A DNA stretch of 64,000 nt from Branchipolynoe longqiensis (GCA_030323885.1 CM059189.1:44573015-44637014), one strand, 5' to 3'. Positions 1 through 11,523 are shown, counted from the stretch's first letter. Made by a program: numbers and translations. Notes: generated from the sequence alone by a model not told the origin.

Positions 1-723
1 GTTTTAGGTTTTTCAAGTTCTTCGTTCATTTTTTGTTTTTTGCTCGGGTTTATTTTTTAAAGATCGAGTTAAGTGCAGGTTGTGGGTGGGCGGGTTAAGA
101 AGAGGTGTTGCTGCTACGGTGGGCCGGGTGCGACTGGCTGTGCCGGGCTCACCGGGGGAGTGTGGGGTTGTTGGGAGGTCGAAGATGATTGGTTGAGGGG
201 TTGGCTAATGGGATGGCCTGCTGTGAGTGGCAGGTGGGAGGGGCTGCTTCCCAGTTCTCTGTGCCCCAGCAATGACAGCAAATGAGCGTCACCCACTCAT
301 TTAACCCAATGTAATACATATTTCAGCAATATTTATCCCCTGGCATAAAATTAAAAATTAAATGAATATAAAATCAATTATTAATAAGCTCAATATTCGT
401 GCTTAGTATTGAACTTGGAAATATAGCGTGAACAAAGAAAGCTAGGAAAGTATATACAATTTCGTTAGTACGCCAGAAACCCTGGAGGTAATCGAACACC
501 TGGACTACAAGGTCAGAGGTCAATGCAACTGGGGTCAAGTTAGGCATGGTAGTGCGTATACACACCGTTTGTAAACAACATTAATTTTACAAGTTACGAT
601 GTTTTTGTTGTTGTGTGTGTGTGTGGGGGGGGGGGGTGTCATCCTAAGTCACCAAAAAACAAAAGACAACAATTCTAATTCCGGTATAATTTCTGCGATT
701 TTTTCAGAGGAGAAATGACCCAC
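1..723. other. intergenic sequence, no gene recognised
   Basis: I see no coding exon, RNA gene or recognisable transposon here. The only clear structure is the GT/G tract near 611-637. Short open frames on both strands have no domain signature. Confidence 0.5.
604..637. repeat. (GT)n plus poly-G microsatellite
   Basis: A TTG/GT run changes directly into an uninterrupted run of about a dozen G. Slippage makes the exact length unreliable. Confidence 0.85.
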
Positions 724-1079
724 TTAAAGCTGCATAGTCCGATGAAGCATCAAATTTTCAAAACCAAAATAATTATATAGATTTGACTCTACATATCTAA
801 CTTAGATATTGATGCACATATTCAGCATTTATTGCCACATAGAAGGGACCACTGAGACAATTTGATAGAACCTGTTACTGTTGAAGCCTATGGTGTCAGA
901 GTTTTTGGTGTGCTTGCCAAAACTAAGTTTACTTGATTGAATTTCAAATATCTAAAAAATTATCCATTTAAAATAAAAGTTACTTCAACCAGAAATAAGG
1001 TAGATTATAACGATTAATTTAATATATTTATCTCAGAAAAATTACCAAAACGCAAAACCATCGGACTATGCAACTTTAA
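724..1079. mobile_element. Family A TTAA-bounded MITE, complete copy (reference)
   Basis: This is a 356-bp non-autonomous DNA element with no open frame. It starts TTAAAGCTGCATAGTCCGAT and ends in the inverse (CATCGGACTATGCAACTTTAA read inward), giving terminal inverted repeats of about 20 bp that include TTAA at both edges. The interior is AT-rich and contains recognisable words such as GGTTCTATTAAATTG and ATATTTATCTCAGAAA, which recur in all other copies in this window. TTAA targets are known for the piggyBac and Kolobok superfamilies; which one applies here is inferred, because no transposase is present. Confidence 0.85.
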
Positions 1080-1518
1080 CCAAGAAAAGAAAATCGGAAA
1101 TCAGCCGAAAATAGGAAACTTCTAATACCTGAGTTATGGCGTATGAGTTCACAACAAGCTGATTATAAAGGCTAAGCCACAATGAGTTATAATGACTAGG
1201 GAGACCAAAGTATGCAGCACAATAATGTGAAGCTTGAAGCGCTAGTGCCAGAATGATCAGCGACACAATGACCAGTGACTGCATGAAATGGGGCCGAATG
1301 AATCAAAGCCAAAATGGCACTGGGCGAACTGACATCCCCAATTCAATTATTTTATTTTAACTCTCTGCAAGGTATGTTTACAATAAACTCAGGTGATACA
1401 ATAAATGCATACAAATTCCTTACAGACAGAAAGGATCCCAAAAAAGCGATGCTTATCCAGCTGGTCTCCATCAGGGAGAATGGCCGGGGACAAAGATGCC
1501 GGGGACAATGAGCAGAAC
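1080..1518. other. intergenic sequence, nothing recognised
   Basis: No coding or transposon signature is seen between the family A copy and the satellite. The short ORFs here lack any recognisable motif. Confidence 0.45.
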
Positions 1519-3560
1519 AGCTCAAGGTACACTGATCAAGGTTACAGCACACTGGTCAGGGTTACACCACACTGATCAGGGTTACAGCATAATGATTGGG
1601 GTTACCGCATAATGATCAGGGCTACAGCACACTGACCAGGGTTACAGCACACTGATCGGGGTTACAGCACACTGACCAGGGATACAGCACACTGACCAAG
1701 GTTACAGCACACTGATCGGGGTTACGGCATCATGATCAGGGCTACACCACACTGACCGGGGTTACAGCATACTGATCGGGGTTACAGCACAGTGACCAGG
1801 GTGCAGCACACTGACCAGGGTTACAGCACACTGATCGGGGTTACAACACACTGACCAGGGTGCAGCACACTGACCAGGGTGCAGCACACTGACCAGGGTT
1901 ACAGCACACTGATCGGGGTTACAGCACAGTGACCAGGGTGCAGCACACTGACCGGGGTTACAGCACACTGACCAGGGATACAGCACACTGACCAGGGTTA
2001 CAGCACACTGATCGGGGTTACGGCATCATGATCAGGGCTACACCACACTGACCAGGGTTACAGCACACTGATCGGGGTTACAACACACTGACCAGGGATA
2101 CAGCACACTGACCAAGGTTACAGCACACTGATCGGGGTTACGGCATCATGATCAGGGCTACACCACACTGACCGGGGTTACAGCATACTGATCGGGGTTA
2201 CAGCACAGTGACCAGGGTGCAGCACACTGACCAGGGTTACAACACACTGACCAGGGTTACAGCACACTGATCGGGGTTACAGCACAGTGACCAGGGTGCA
2301 GCACACTGACCAGGGTTACAGCACACTGATCGGGGTTACAGCACAGTGACCAGGGTGCAGCACACTGACCGGGGTTACAGCACACTGACCAGGGTTACAG
2401 CACACTGATCGGGGTTACAGCACAGTTACCAGGGTGCAGCACACTGACCAGGGTTACAGCACACTGATCGGGGTTACATCACCCTGACCAGGGTGCAGCA
2501 CACTGACCAGGGTTACACCACATTGATCGGGGTTAGAGCACACTGACCAGGGTGCAGCACACTGACCAGGGTTACAACACACTGACCTGGGTTACAGCAC
2601 ACTGACCGGGGTTACAGCACACTGACCAGGGTTACAGCACACTGATCGGGGTTACAGCACAGTTACCAGGGTGCAGCACACTGACTAGGGTTACAGCACA
2701 CTGATCGGGGTTACATCACCCTGACCAGGGTGCAGCACACTGACCAGGGTTCACCACATTGATCGGGGTTACAGCACACTGACCAGGGTGCAGCACACTG
2801 ACCAGGGTTACAACACACTGACCAGGGTTACAGCACACTGATCGGGGTTACATCACCCTGAGAAGGGTGCAGCACACTGACCAGGGTTACACCACATTGA
2901 TCGGGGTTACAGCACAGTGACCAGGGCGCAGCACACTGACCAGGGTTACAACACACTGACCAGGGTTACAGCACACTGATCGGGGTTACATCACCCTGAG
3001 AAGGGTGCAGCACACTGACCAGGGTTACACCACATTGATCGGGGTTACAGCACAGTGACCAGGGTGCAGCACACTGACCAGGGTTACAACACACTGACCA
3101 GGGTTACAGCACACTGATCGGGGTTACAGCACACTGATCGGGGTTACATCACACTGACCAGGGTTACAACACACTGACCAGGGTTACAATACACTGATCG
3201 GGTTTACAGCACACTGACCAGGGTTACAACACACTGACTAGGGTTACAGCACACTGATCGGGGTTACAGCACAGTGACCAGGGTGCAGCACACTGACCAT
3301 GGTTACAACACACTGACCAGGGTTACATCACACTGATCAGGGTTACATCACACTGATCGGGGTTACAGCACACTGATCAGGGTTACATCATACTGATTGG
3401 GGTTGCAACACAATGACTAGGGTTACAGTGCACTGACCAAGATAACAGGGTAATGATCAGGGTCACAGGGCACTGCATAAGGTTACAGTGCAATGATTAG
3501 GGTTACAGCATATGACCATGGTTACAACACAATGAACAAAGTTACAGTAGAATGTCCAAG
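1519..3560. repeat. 19/20-bp satellite array
   Basis: About 100 tandem monomers of the form CACTGACCAGGGTTACAGCA (20 bp), with a 19-bp variant carrying GGGTGCAGCA and a GATCGG variant. The edges are degenerate, with looser copies after about 3400. A longer period is visible: the variant run starting GATACAGCACACTGACCAAG at 1681 recurs at 2097 with the same order of neighbours, an offset of 416 bp. The short minus-strand frames over this array are repeat translations, not genes. Confidence 0.95.
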
Positions 3561-3597
3561 ACTTATAGCCCAATCACCCAATTTATGGAAGATTTAC

Positions 3598-3930
3598 CAG
3601 GGCCGAGTTCAAGGTATGCCTCAGAGGCGCCTCGGAGAAATTCCTGAAGTCATGCCAGTCTGAATGACTTTAGCTGTCAGGTGCCTCAAAAATGGCGGCT
3701 TCCATAGGGTGCAGCCATTTGCAATTGAAAAGAAGAGCTCTGATTGGCTGAAACCACTGAATTCGGTGGCCATTTTCTAGGCGCTTTTAGTCTCCTGTCT
3801 GAAAAGGGAGACGTTTCCAAGACGACTCGGGGGCGTACCCTGAACATATATAGGCCAAAAAGACGTCTAGGAGCCGTCTCGGAGTCGACTCGGAGTCGAC
3901 TCGGAGGCATACCCTGAACGGGGCCCTGGG
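3598..3930. mobile_element. Family R inverted-repeat MITE
   Basis: The left end reads CAGGGCCGAGTTCAAGGTAT and the right end is its near inverse (ATACCCTGAACGGGGCCCTG), bounding about 330 bp without coding capacity. The subterminal part repeats GACTCGGAG words. Satellite-like words (GGGTTACA) occur on both sides, so it probably inserted into the decaying edge of the satellite. Its superfamily is not assigned. Confidence 0.65.
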
Positions 3931-4423
3931 TTACAAGACAAACACGAGGGTTGCAACACAAGTTGCAATCACCATGGCGACAGCACAATCATCATCACCA
4001 CCAGAATATCATGGAATCGACAACAAATTCCAACCCTAAAATAATTTCCCTTATTACAAAAAAAAGGAAAACAATTAATCACAGTTCACACACTTACATC
4101 TCAGGCGATTTCCCTTTGAAGCCACAAATAGAATAGAAATTCCCCACACATGGCCCCTGAATTCCTTACGAAGCGATGATATTAGCCAAGCTATAAATAC
4201 AGCTGTGACAGGTGGGGTACTACCTCAGCCTATCTGTCAGCTGACCCTGAGAGATGTTATCAACACACACCACTTCACCACACTCCCTGACCCCTACCGA
4301 CCACTGCCTGATTGGAGTAAGACCTCCCACTAGATGCATCAGAGATGGTATTTGCTGTCATTGGATATATGGATCTGACCATTTCAGGAATTTCACGTAA
4401 ATTTCAACGTAGGCATGTGATTA
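3931..4423. other. intergenic sequence with a TATA-like word
   Basis: No gene is recognised. The word CTATAAATACAG near 4192 resembles a TATA box, but no exon or second promoter element supports it. Confidence 0.3.
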
Positions 4424-4756
4424 GTTGTTTGGTTGTTGGAGTTTTATGTCCTGGCAACATCTAAGGTCATATCAGAATGGGTACCGACTTTTGACATTGC
4501 ACACTCATGGCGACTTTATAGTGCTGCCCCACTGGGAAATCAGGCTGTCAGCACCATGACCTGATATCCCACTCAGTCACATTATTGGTTATCCTGACAC
4601 TAACTAGTCCTTGCCCTATCCTATTAATGCCGAGCGCCAGGCTAGGAAGTGACAAGTATCCATTTTACAAGTCATTGGTTTGACTCGACTGAGAACCAAA
4701 CTCCTGATCTCCCGCACGCGAGGCCCGCGCTCTACCGAATCGGCCAACATTCCTGG
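4424..4756 (-). mobile_element. SINE-E, near full-length, second head subtype
   Basis: Read on the minus strand this is tRNA-like head, body, then a CCAA-type tail. The head is the subtype with GCGGGCCTCGCGTGCGGGAG between the A-box-like and B-box-like regions. The body carries the landmarks GTGACTGAGTGGGATATCAG and CCAGTGGGGCAGCACTATAA shared by all copies. Confidence 0.85.
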
Positions 4757-4899
4757 TAAGTATGTGTATGCGACTGACAAGACTGACCGAATATATACAA
4801 CTAGCTTTTCACCGTGAATATGCCCCTTGCTGCTGACTTGGCGTTAAACCATAACAAATCAATCAGTCAATCAATCAATCAACCAACCACTAGATGAGT

Positions 4900-5492
4900 A
4901 TAAAGGCTCAGTCACACTTTACCGGACTGGGGTACCGGATAGAAAACGGACACCGTCCGTTGAAATACGGCAATGTACGGTTTATATATGGTACGCATCT
5001 GGTGTGTCTGTTCTATGTCCGGTGGTGTCCTGTGTGTACGGTGGCAAGTTTTGAACATGCACAAAACTTGTACCAGACACTGCCAGACTGACTTGTATGG
5101 TTGGTGTCTGTTTTAAGTCTGTTTAGTCCGTTTTGTCCAGTTCATGTCCGTTACCCATCCGTTACGTCTCCAGTTTGCTTCCTGTAAAGTCCGTTGACGG
5201 TGTTGGGGGAATTCGGTCAGTATATGTTTTCGACGCGTCCGTTAACAGTCCGGTATGTGTCCGGTTGATGTTCGGTCCATCCGTTTGACATTCGGTTGTC
5301 GTCTGGTTATCATCCGGTGGATATTCGTTAATGTACGTTCCTTGTCTGTTTAGCATCCGTTTCGTCCGGCGGCCATTGTAACATTTCGACACATTTTGGT
5401 ACATTTTGATACCGAACACCACCGGACTAGAAAATTCTTTGTCCGGTTTATGTCCATTGCTCAATCCGGTAAGGTGTGACAGACAGCGTTAT
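4900..5492. mobile_element. TM-C element, complete copy
   Basis: The terminal inverted repeats are TTAA-like (ATAA left, TTAT right) followed by AGGCTCAGTCACAC and its inverse. The interior is built from an iterated word, TCCGTTT/GTCCGGT, nearly all in one orientation. A palindrome close to GTTTTGAACATGCACAAAAC lies at 5046-5069, about 27% of the length from the left end. There is no open frame; the small frames here are word repeats. Confidence 0.8.
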
Positions 5493-5543
5493 TTTGATCA
5501 ATGTTTCATTCAGCTCAATAACTCCTTCCTCAGTGCTGGGAGC

Positions 5544-5585
5544 TGTTGTTGTTGTTTGTTTGTTGTTGTTTTACGTCCCAGCAAC
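5544..5585 (-). mobile_element. 42-bp SINE-E tail insertion with 11-bp target duplication
   Basis: Only the 3' tail (TTGCTGGGACGTAAAACAAC on the minus strand, then CAAA repeats) is present. The identical word GTGCTGGGAGC lies at 5533-5543 and 5586-5596. This marks it as an insertion, not an eroded relic. Confidence 0.8.
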
Positions 5586-5618
5586 GTGCTGGGAGCATTC
5601 ACTGGTCATCCCGTCGGA

Positions 5619-5680
5619 GTACAGTAAAACCTCTCTAACCGACCACCTCCACCAATCGACCACTCCCCTACTTTACCACA
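5619..5680. mobile_element. Family J (pogo/Tigger-like) end fragment
   Basis: It begins TACAGTAAAACCTCTCTAAC, the end motif typical of pogo/Tigger MITEs, and continues with GACCACC words. No matching right end is found nearby. Confidence 0.5.
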
Positions 5681-5924
5681 CTTAATTTCTGTTGGGTTAC
5701 TATTTCTTGGAACTGATATAGTAAGCAGATATAGTAAGCAGATATAGTAAGCAGATATAGTAAGCGGATCATCGCTTGAGTAATATCATACATTACTGCT
5801 TTCCGGTCTCCACACACAGAAGTTAGGGTTCTATTTCCTATAAAGATTCTAGCGTGTAAAATACCGCTAGTTAACAATTGGTTTGACTCGCCACATAGGA
5901 AGCGCATACTCAACTGATTCAGCC

Positions 5925-5982
5925 TCCGTCCTGATATGACCTTAGATGTTGCTAGGACGTAAAACAACAACAAACAAACAAA
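5925..5982 (+). mobile_element. 58-bp 5'-truncated SINE-E with target duplication
   Basis: Only the terminal GTCCTGATATGACCTTAGAT block plus a CAA/CAAA tail is present. It is flanked by CTGATTCAGCC (5914-5924) and CTCATTCAGCC (5983-5993), an 11-bp duplication with one mismatch. Confidence 0.75.
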
Positions 5983-6243
5983 CTCATTCAGCCATCCCTT
6001 CTGGTATCAGTTACACTGAAACTATTTGAAATATAACAGGAGCAGCACAACCTGAAGAACAGGTTTAAACAGAATAGCAGTGAAGAGAAGCCAGGCGCAT
6101 GCGCCCTGAGGGGGGGGGGGGGAGTGCATCCGGGTTTGCATTATGTTACTCTGATTGCTTAGTCTTTGTTCCCACCACGTGTACATCATTATCACAGACC
6201 GACTGACCGTCCCTTCTAAGTGCCCCTCCAGTTTGCTGATTTT

Positions 6244-6308
6244 GTTGGTTTTGGAGTTTTACGTCCTGGCAACATCTCAGGTCATATCAGGACGGGTACC
6301 GACTTCTG
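6244..6308 (-). mobile_element. SINE-E tail half of an inverted pair
   Basis: A minus-strand tail of about 65 bp stops abruptly where a plus-strand SINE-E begins. It is the inverse of the last ~70 bp of that neighbour, so the two can fold back on each other. Confidence 0.75.
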
Positions 6309-6614
6309 ACAGTGCACCTGTGGGAGATCGGGTGTTCGGTTCCCGGTCGAGTCAAACGAATGACTTATCAAATTGATGCTTGTCGTTTCCTAGCCTGGCG
6401 CTCGACATTAATACTATTAGAATAGGGCAAGGACTGGTTAGCTCAGTGTCAGGATAATGCGACTGAGTGGGATATCGGGTCATGGTGCTGGCGGCCTGAT
6501 TTCCCAGTGGGGCAGCACTATAAAGTCGCCATGAGTGCACACTGTCACAAGTCGGTACCCGTCCTGATATGACCTTAGATGTTGCCAGGATGTAAAACTC
6601 CCAACAGCCAACCA
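6309..6614 (+). mobile_element. SINE-E, head-truncated, plus strand
   Basis: It starts inside the tRNA-like head (GGTTCGGTTCCCGGTCGAGT region) and runs to a CCAA-type tail. It is the right partner of the inverted pair with 6244-6308. Confidence 0.85.
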
Positions 6615-6651
6615 AGCACATGAATTACCAGCCATGGTCTTCCATAGCGCC

Positions 6652-7006
6652 TTAAAGCTGCATGGTCCGATGAAATATCAAATTTTCAAAACCAAACCAA
6701 TTATCTAGATTTGATTTGACACATCTAAGTTAGATACTGATGCACTTTTTAAACATTTGTTTCTGCACAGAAGGCAATACTGGGTCAATTTAACAGAACC
6801 TGTTACTGCAGAAGTCTATAGTGTCAGAGTTTTGGCAAGCTTGCCAAAACTAATTTTCCATGTTTGCACTCAAAATATCTCAAAACTTTACCACTTAAAA
6901 TATAAGTAACTTTGAACTAATGTAAAGTAGATACTAGTGATCGATCTAATATATTTATCTCAGAAGAAACACAGAAATTCAACACCATCGAACTATGCAG
7001 CTTTAA
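6652..7006. mobile_element. Family A MITE, complete copy
   Basis: TTAA lies at 6652 and at 7003-7006, with both terminal repeats present (one substitution: CATCGAACTATG). Its right TTAA is also the left TTAA of the next element. Confidence 0.85.
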
Positions 7007-7337
7007 AGGCCCAGTCACACCTCACCAGATTGAGCAACGGACAGAATTCTCTAGTCCGGTGGTGATAAGTATCAAAATGTGTCAAAGTGTTGCGCTATCG
7101 TGTCAATGGACGCTGGATGAATGGACATGGAAACGGACATGAAACAGACATGAAACGGATAGCCAATGGACGGTAAGCGGACTAAATGGACTCAAACCAG
7201 ACAAGAACCGTAGACGTCAGTCCGGCGGAATCCGTTCTTAGTTTTGTGCGTGTTCAAAACTTGTATGGACACAAAACGGACATTGTTCGTTTTCTGTCTG
7301 TTTCCCACAATCCGGTGAGGTGTGACTGGCGCTTTAT
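7003..7337. mobile_element. TM-C element, short complete copy
   Basis: The left end TTAAAGGCCCAGTCACACC is shared with the family A copy, and the right end TTAT is shared with the next element. The iterated word is in the CGGACA orientation, opposite to the copy at 4900. Consistent with that polarity, the palindrome lies near the right end (7240-7262). Confidence 0.8.
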
Positions 7338-8020
7338 GGCCCTGTCACACTACGATGTAACGACGTCGACGTAGGGAGAACGCGAAGAACGTTGAACTTC
7401 TCGGCGTAGTATGCAAATTTTGGCACAAGTTGAACGTGGATGCAGCGTAGTGGACGAGAGCGTAACGTCGGTAAAGCATAGTGATACCGTCATTCAACGA
7501 GAGAGGTCAACGTAATGACGCTCACGGTACGTTATGAACGTTATTCCATCGCCAGAAGAACGCTACGTGCCGTTAGCTACGTCATGAGACGTTGAACGTA
7601 CGTTGAATGCACGTTCTCCTGACGTTCTCCTGACGTTCTCCTGACGTTCTCCTGACGTTCTCCTGACTTTCCCATTACGCTGCATGGACGTTTCCACCGG
7701 CTTTAATGTGGGTCAACGAGTGGAACGTAGTGAGGAACGTTTGCATAACGTCCGTTTAACATCATTGACGTTCGCTGAACGTGAACAGAACGTACGGTGA
7801 ATGGAAACCCTTACGTTCGAGCTACGTCAAAACTTTTGAACATGTCCAAAACCTCGACGTAACTCGACGTAACACGACGTAATGTGACGTAGCTCGACGT
7901 CAGTCTAACGTCATTATGATGTCATCATAACGTAATCCAACGCACATCAACATAATGACGAAATATCACCACGTTAGGCTCACGTTCGCTCATTACGTTG
8001 TAGTGTGACAGGGGTATTAG
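7334..8020. mobile_element. TM-B element, ACGT-rich
   Basis: It starts TTATGGCCCTGTCACACTAC and ends GTAGTGTGACAGGGGTATTA. The interior is dominated by AACGT/ACGTTC words, including a 12-bp direct repeat (CCTGACGTTCTC) in about five copies near 7610-7667. The palindrome variant lies at 7829-7852, about 27% from the right end. Confidence 0.8.
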
Positions 8021-8272
8021 AGTTGACGCATGCAAGTGGTTCTGAGAAATGAAAAATGCAATGTTTTTTGTTTTTGTGATGCGCACAGGTAAGGATGTGC
8101 ACAGGTAGGGTTGTCACAGGTAAACACGCTCAATAAATGCATCGAAACATGAGTTCAGGCTTCGATCGGAGAACATGAATTCATCACCAGAATGTGACGT
8201 CATAGGCTTCAGCTTAACGGCGAATGTGAGCTCTATTTAAAACAAAATCATGCGGCTCCTTGCCTGAGAGGT
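8021..8272. other. short unassigned spacer
   Basis: A transition between the TM-B element and the 40-bp satellite. No gene or known repeat is seen. Confidence 0.4.
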
Positions 8273-10640
8273 CAGTGTCAGTTAGAAGATCAAACTGCAC
8301 ATTAGTAAATCAAGGTCTCAGTTAGAAGATCAGGCTGCACATTAGTAAATCAAGCTGTCAGTTAGAAGATCAGGCTGCACATTAGTAAATCAAGCTGTGG
8401 GTTAGAAGATCAGGCTGCACATTAGTAAATCAAGGTGTCAAGATCAAGCTGCACATTAGGAAATCAAGCTGTCAGTTAGAAGATCAGGCTGCACATTAGT
8501 AAATCAAGGTGTCAGTTAGAAGATCAGGCTGCACATTAGTAAATCACGGTGTCAGTTAGAAGATCAGGCTGCACATTAGTAAATCACGGTGTCAGTTAGA
8601 AGATCAAGCTGCACATTAGTAAATCAAGGTGTCAGTTAGAAGATCAGGCTGTACAGTAGTAAATCAAGCTGTGGGTTAGAAGATCAGGCTGCACATTAGT
8701 AAATCAAGGTGTCAGTTAGAAGATCAAGTTGCACATTACTAAATCAAGCTGTTGGTTAGAAGACCGAGCTGCACATTAGTAAATCAAGGTGTCAGTTAGA
8801 AGATCAAGCTGCACATTAGTAAATCAAGCTGTCAGTTAGAAGATCGAGCTGCACATTAGTAAATCAAGGTGTCAGTTAGAAGATCAGGCTGCACATTAGT
8901 AAATCAAGGTGTCAGTTAGAAGATCAGGCTGCACATGAGTAAATCAAGCTGTCAGTTAGAAGATCAGGCTGCACATTAGTAAATCAAGGTGTCAGTTAGA
9001 AGATCAAGCTGCACATTAGGAAATCAAGCTGTCAGTTAGAAGATCAGGCAGCACATGAGTAAATCAAGGTGTCAGTTAGAAGATCAAGCTGCACATTAGG
9101 AAATCAAGCTGTCAGTTAGAAGATCAGGCTGCACATTAGTAAATCAAGCTGTCAGTTAGAAGATCAGGCTGCACATTAGTAAATCAAGGTGTCAGTTAGA
9201 AGATCAGGCTGCACATTAGTAAATCACGGTGTCAGTTAGAAGATCAGGCTGCACATTAGTAAATCATGGTGTCAGTTAGACAATCAAGCTGCACATTAGT
9301 AAATCAAGCTGTCAGTTAGAAGATCAAGCTGCACATTAGGAAATCAAGCTGTCAGTTAGAAGATCAGGCTGCACATTAGTAAATCAAGGTGTCAGTTAGA
9401 AGATCAAGTTGCACATTAGTAAATCAAGCTGTTGGTTAGAAGACCGAGATGCACATTAGTAAATCAAGGTGTCAGTTAGAAGATCAAGCTGCACATTAGT
9501 AAATCAAGGTCTCAGTTAGAAGATCAAGCTGCACATTAGTAAATCAAGCTGTCAGTTAGAAGATCCGGCCGCACATTAGTAAATCAAGGTGTCAGTTAGA
9601 AGATCAGGCTGCACATTAGGAAATCAAGGTGTCAGTTAGAAGATCAAGCTGCACATTAGTAAATCAAGCTCTCAGTTAGAAGATCGAGCTGCACATTAGT
9701 AAATCAAGGTGTCAGTTAGAAGATCTGGCCGCACATTAGTAAATCAAGGTGTCAGTTAGAAGATCAGGCTGCACATGAGTAAATCAAGCTGTCAGTTAGA
9801 AGATCAGGCTGCACATTAGTAAATCAAGGTGTCAGTTAGAAGATCAAGCTGCACGTTAGGAAATCAAGCTGTCAGTTAGAAGATCACGCGGCACATGAGT
9901 AAATCAAGGTGTCAGTTAGAAGATCAAGCTGCACATTAGGAAATCAAGCTGTCAGTTAGAAGATCAGGCTGCACATTAGTAAATCAAGCTGTCAGTTAGA
10001 AGATCGGGCTGCACATTAGTAAATCAAGGTGTCAGTTAGAAGATCAGGCTGCACATTAGTAAAGCACGGTGTCAGTTAGAAGATCAGACTGCACATTAGT
10101 AAATCACGGTGTCAGTTAGAAGATCAAGGTGCACATTAGTAAATCAAGCTGTCAGTTAGAAGATCAAGCTGCACATTACAAAATCAAGCTGTCAGTTAGA
10201 AGATCAGGCTGCACATTAGTAAATCAAGGTGTCAGTTAGAAGATCGAGCTGCACATGAGTAAATCAAGCTGTGGGTTAGAAGATCAAGCTGCACATGAGT
10301 AAATCAAGCTGTCAGTTAGAAGATCAGGCTGCACATGAGTTAATCAGGGTGTCAGTTAGAAGATCAACCTGCACATTAGTAAATTAAGGTGTCAGTTAGA
10401 AGATCAGGTTGGTTGGTTAGATCAAGCTGCACATTTGTAAATCTAGCTGCGGTTAGAAGATCAGGCTGCACATTAGTAAATCAACCTGTGGGTTAGATCA
10501 AGTTCCACATTAATAAATCAAGCTGTTAGTTAGATCAAGCTGTTCATTGATCAATCACGCTGTGGGTTAGATCAAGCTGCACATGAGTAAATCAAGCTGT
10601 GGGTTAGATCAAGCTGCACATGAGTACGTCAAGCTGTAGG
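8273..10640. repeat. 40-bp satellite array
   Basis: More than 50 tandem 40-bp monomers, each containing GTCAGTTAGAAGATCA and then GCACATTAGTAAATCA. Variant positions (AAGGT/AAGCT, CAGG/CAAG, TTAGG, CATGAG) form blocks. The ordered variants in 8821-9290 recur in 9661-10130 at an offset of 840 bp (21 monomers). The monomers become shorter and looser after about 10400. Confidence 0.95.
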
Positions 10641-11189
10641 TTAAGCCCCAGTCCCACCTACCGGGACTAGCCCCGGATCATAAGCCGGATCACCCACGGA
10701 CCAATACCCCGGACAGCCACGGACAGCCCCGGACGATTTCGTATATCTACGGACGACCCACAAACTACTACCCACAGACTACCAGCATGGATCACCCTGG
10801 ATTGAGCCAGCCGACCCCGGATAACCCTGGATTACCCCGGTGTAGCCACAGATTAGTCCCGGACCGCCCCGGAGTAGACCCGGACAAGCTACTATCACCC
10901 TGGACAAGTCTGGACAACCCCGGACCACCCTGGACTAGCCCTGGATTGAAATACTCCCCGGAATGCCCCGGATGTTTTAAACATTTTGAAACATCCGTGG
11001 CCAACCCCGGACCATCCCGGACCACCAAGAACCAGCCAAGGATCACCACGGATCACCAAGGACCAGCCAAGGATGAGCCACGTATTTGAAACGGATGAAC
11101 CCGGATCACCCCGGACCACGGCGGATTCATGGTCCGGGGTGGTCCGGGGTGGTCCGGGGCCTAATCCGGGAAGGCGTGACTGAGGTTTT
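10641..11189. mobile_element. TM-D element, CCCCGGAC-rich, inside the satellite edge
   Basis: The left end TTAAGCCCCAGTCCCACC and right end GGCGTGACTGAGGTTTT are inverse to each other. The interior is an iterated CCCCGGAC/ACCCCGGA word, and an AT-rich palindrome (TGTTTTAAACATTTTGAAAC) lies at 10972-10994. Satellite words continue on both sides, so it inserted into the array edge. Confidence 0.75.
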
Positions 11190-11443
11190 GGTCCAAATTG
11201 TGCATTGATTAATCAAGCTGTGGGTTACAAGATCGCTCTGCACATTAGTAAATCAAGCTGTACGTTAAAAGTTCAGTCTACACATTAATACAGTATGTCG
11301 CAGGGTAGAAGGTCAAGCTGCACGTGAGAAGATCAAGCTGCACAATAAAATATCAAACTGCGCATTAGAAGATCAATGTGCCCTACTAAATCGAACTGCG
11401 TGTTAGAAGGTCGGGTTACATGTTAATAAACCAACTTGAGGTT
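11190..11443. repeat. degenerate continuation of the 40-bp satellite
   Basis: Words such as AATCAAGCTGTGGGTTA and CTGCACATTAGTAAATC persist with irregular spacing. This is decayed array sequence beyond the TM-D insertion. Confidence 0.7.
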
Positions 11444-11454
11444 AGATGATCAAG

Positions 11455-11512
11455 CCCCCGTCCTGAAATGACCTTAGATGTTGCCAGGATGTCAAACTTC
11501 AACAACCAACCA
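11455..11512 (+). mobile_element. 58-bp 5'-truncated SINE-E with target duplication
   Basis: A tail-only copy flanked by AGATGATCAAG (11444-11454) and AGATAATCAAG (11513-11523). The target word resembles the satellite monomer. Confidence 0.75.
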
Positions 11513-11523
11513 AGATAATCAAG

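Noticed and set aside
3686..3988. 100-codon minus-strand ORF
   Set aside because: Lies within the family R inverted-repeat element and runs into satellite words.
8273..10640. CRISPR-like regular repeat array
   Set aside because: Units are contiguous 40-bp monomers without unique spacers, in a eukaryotic context.
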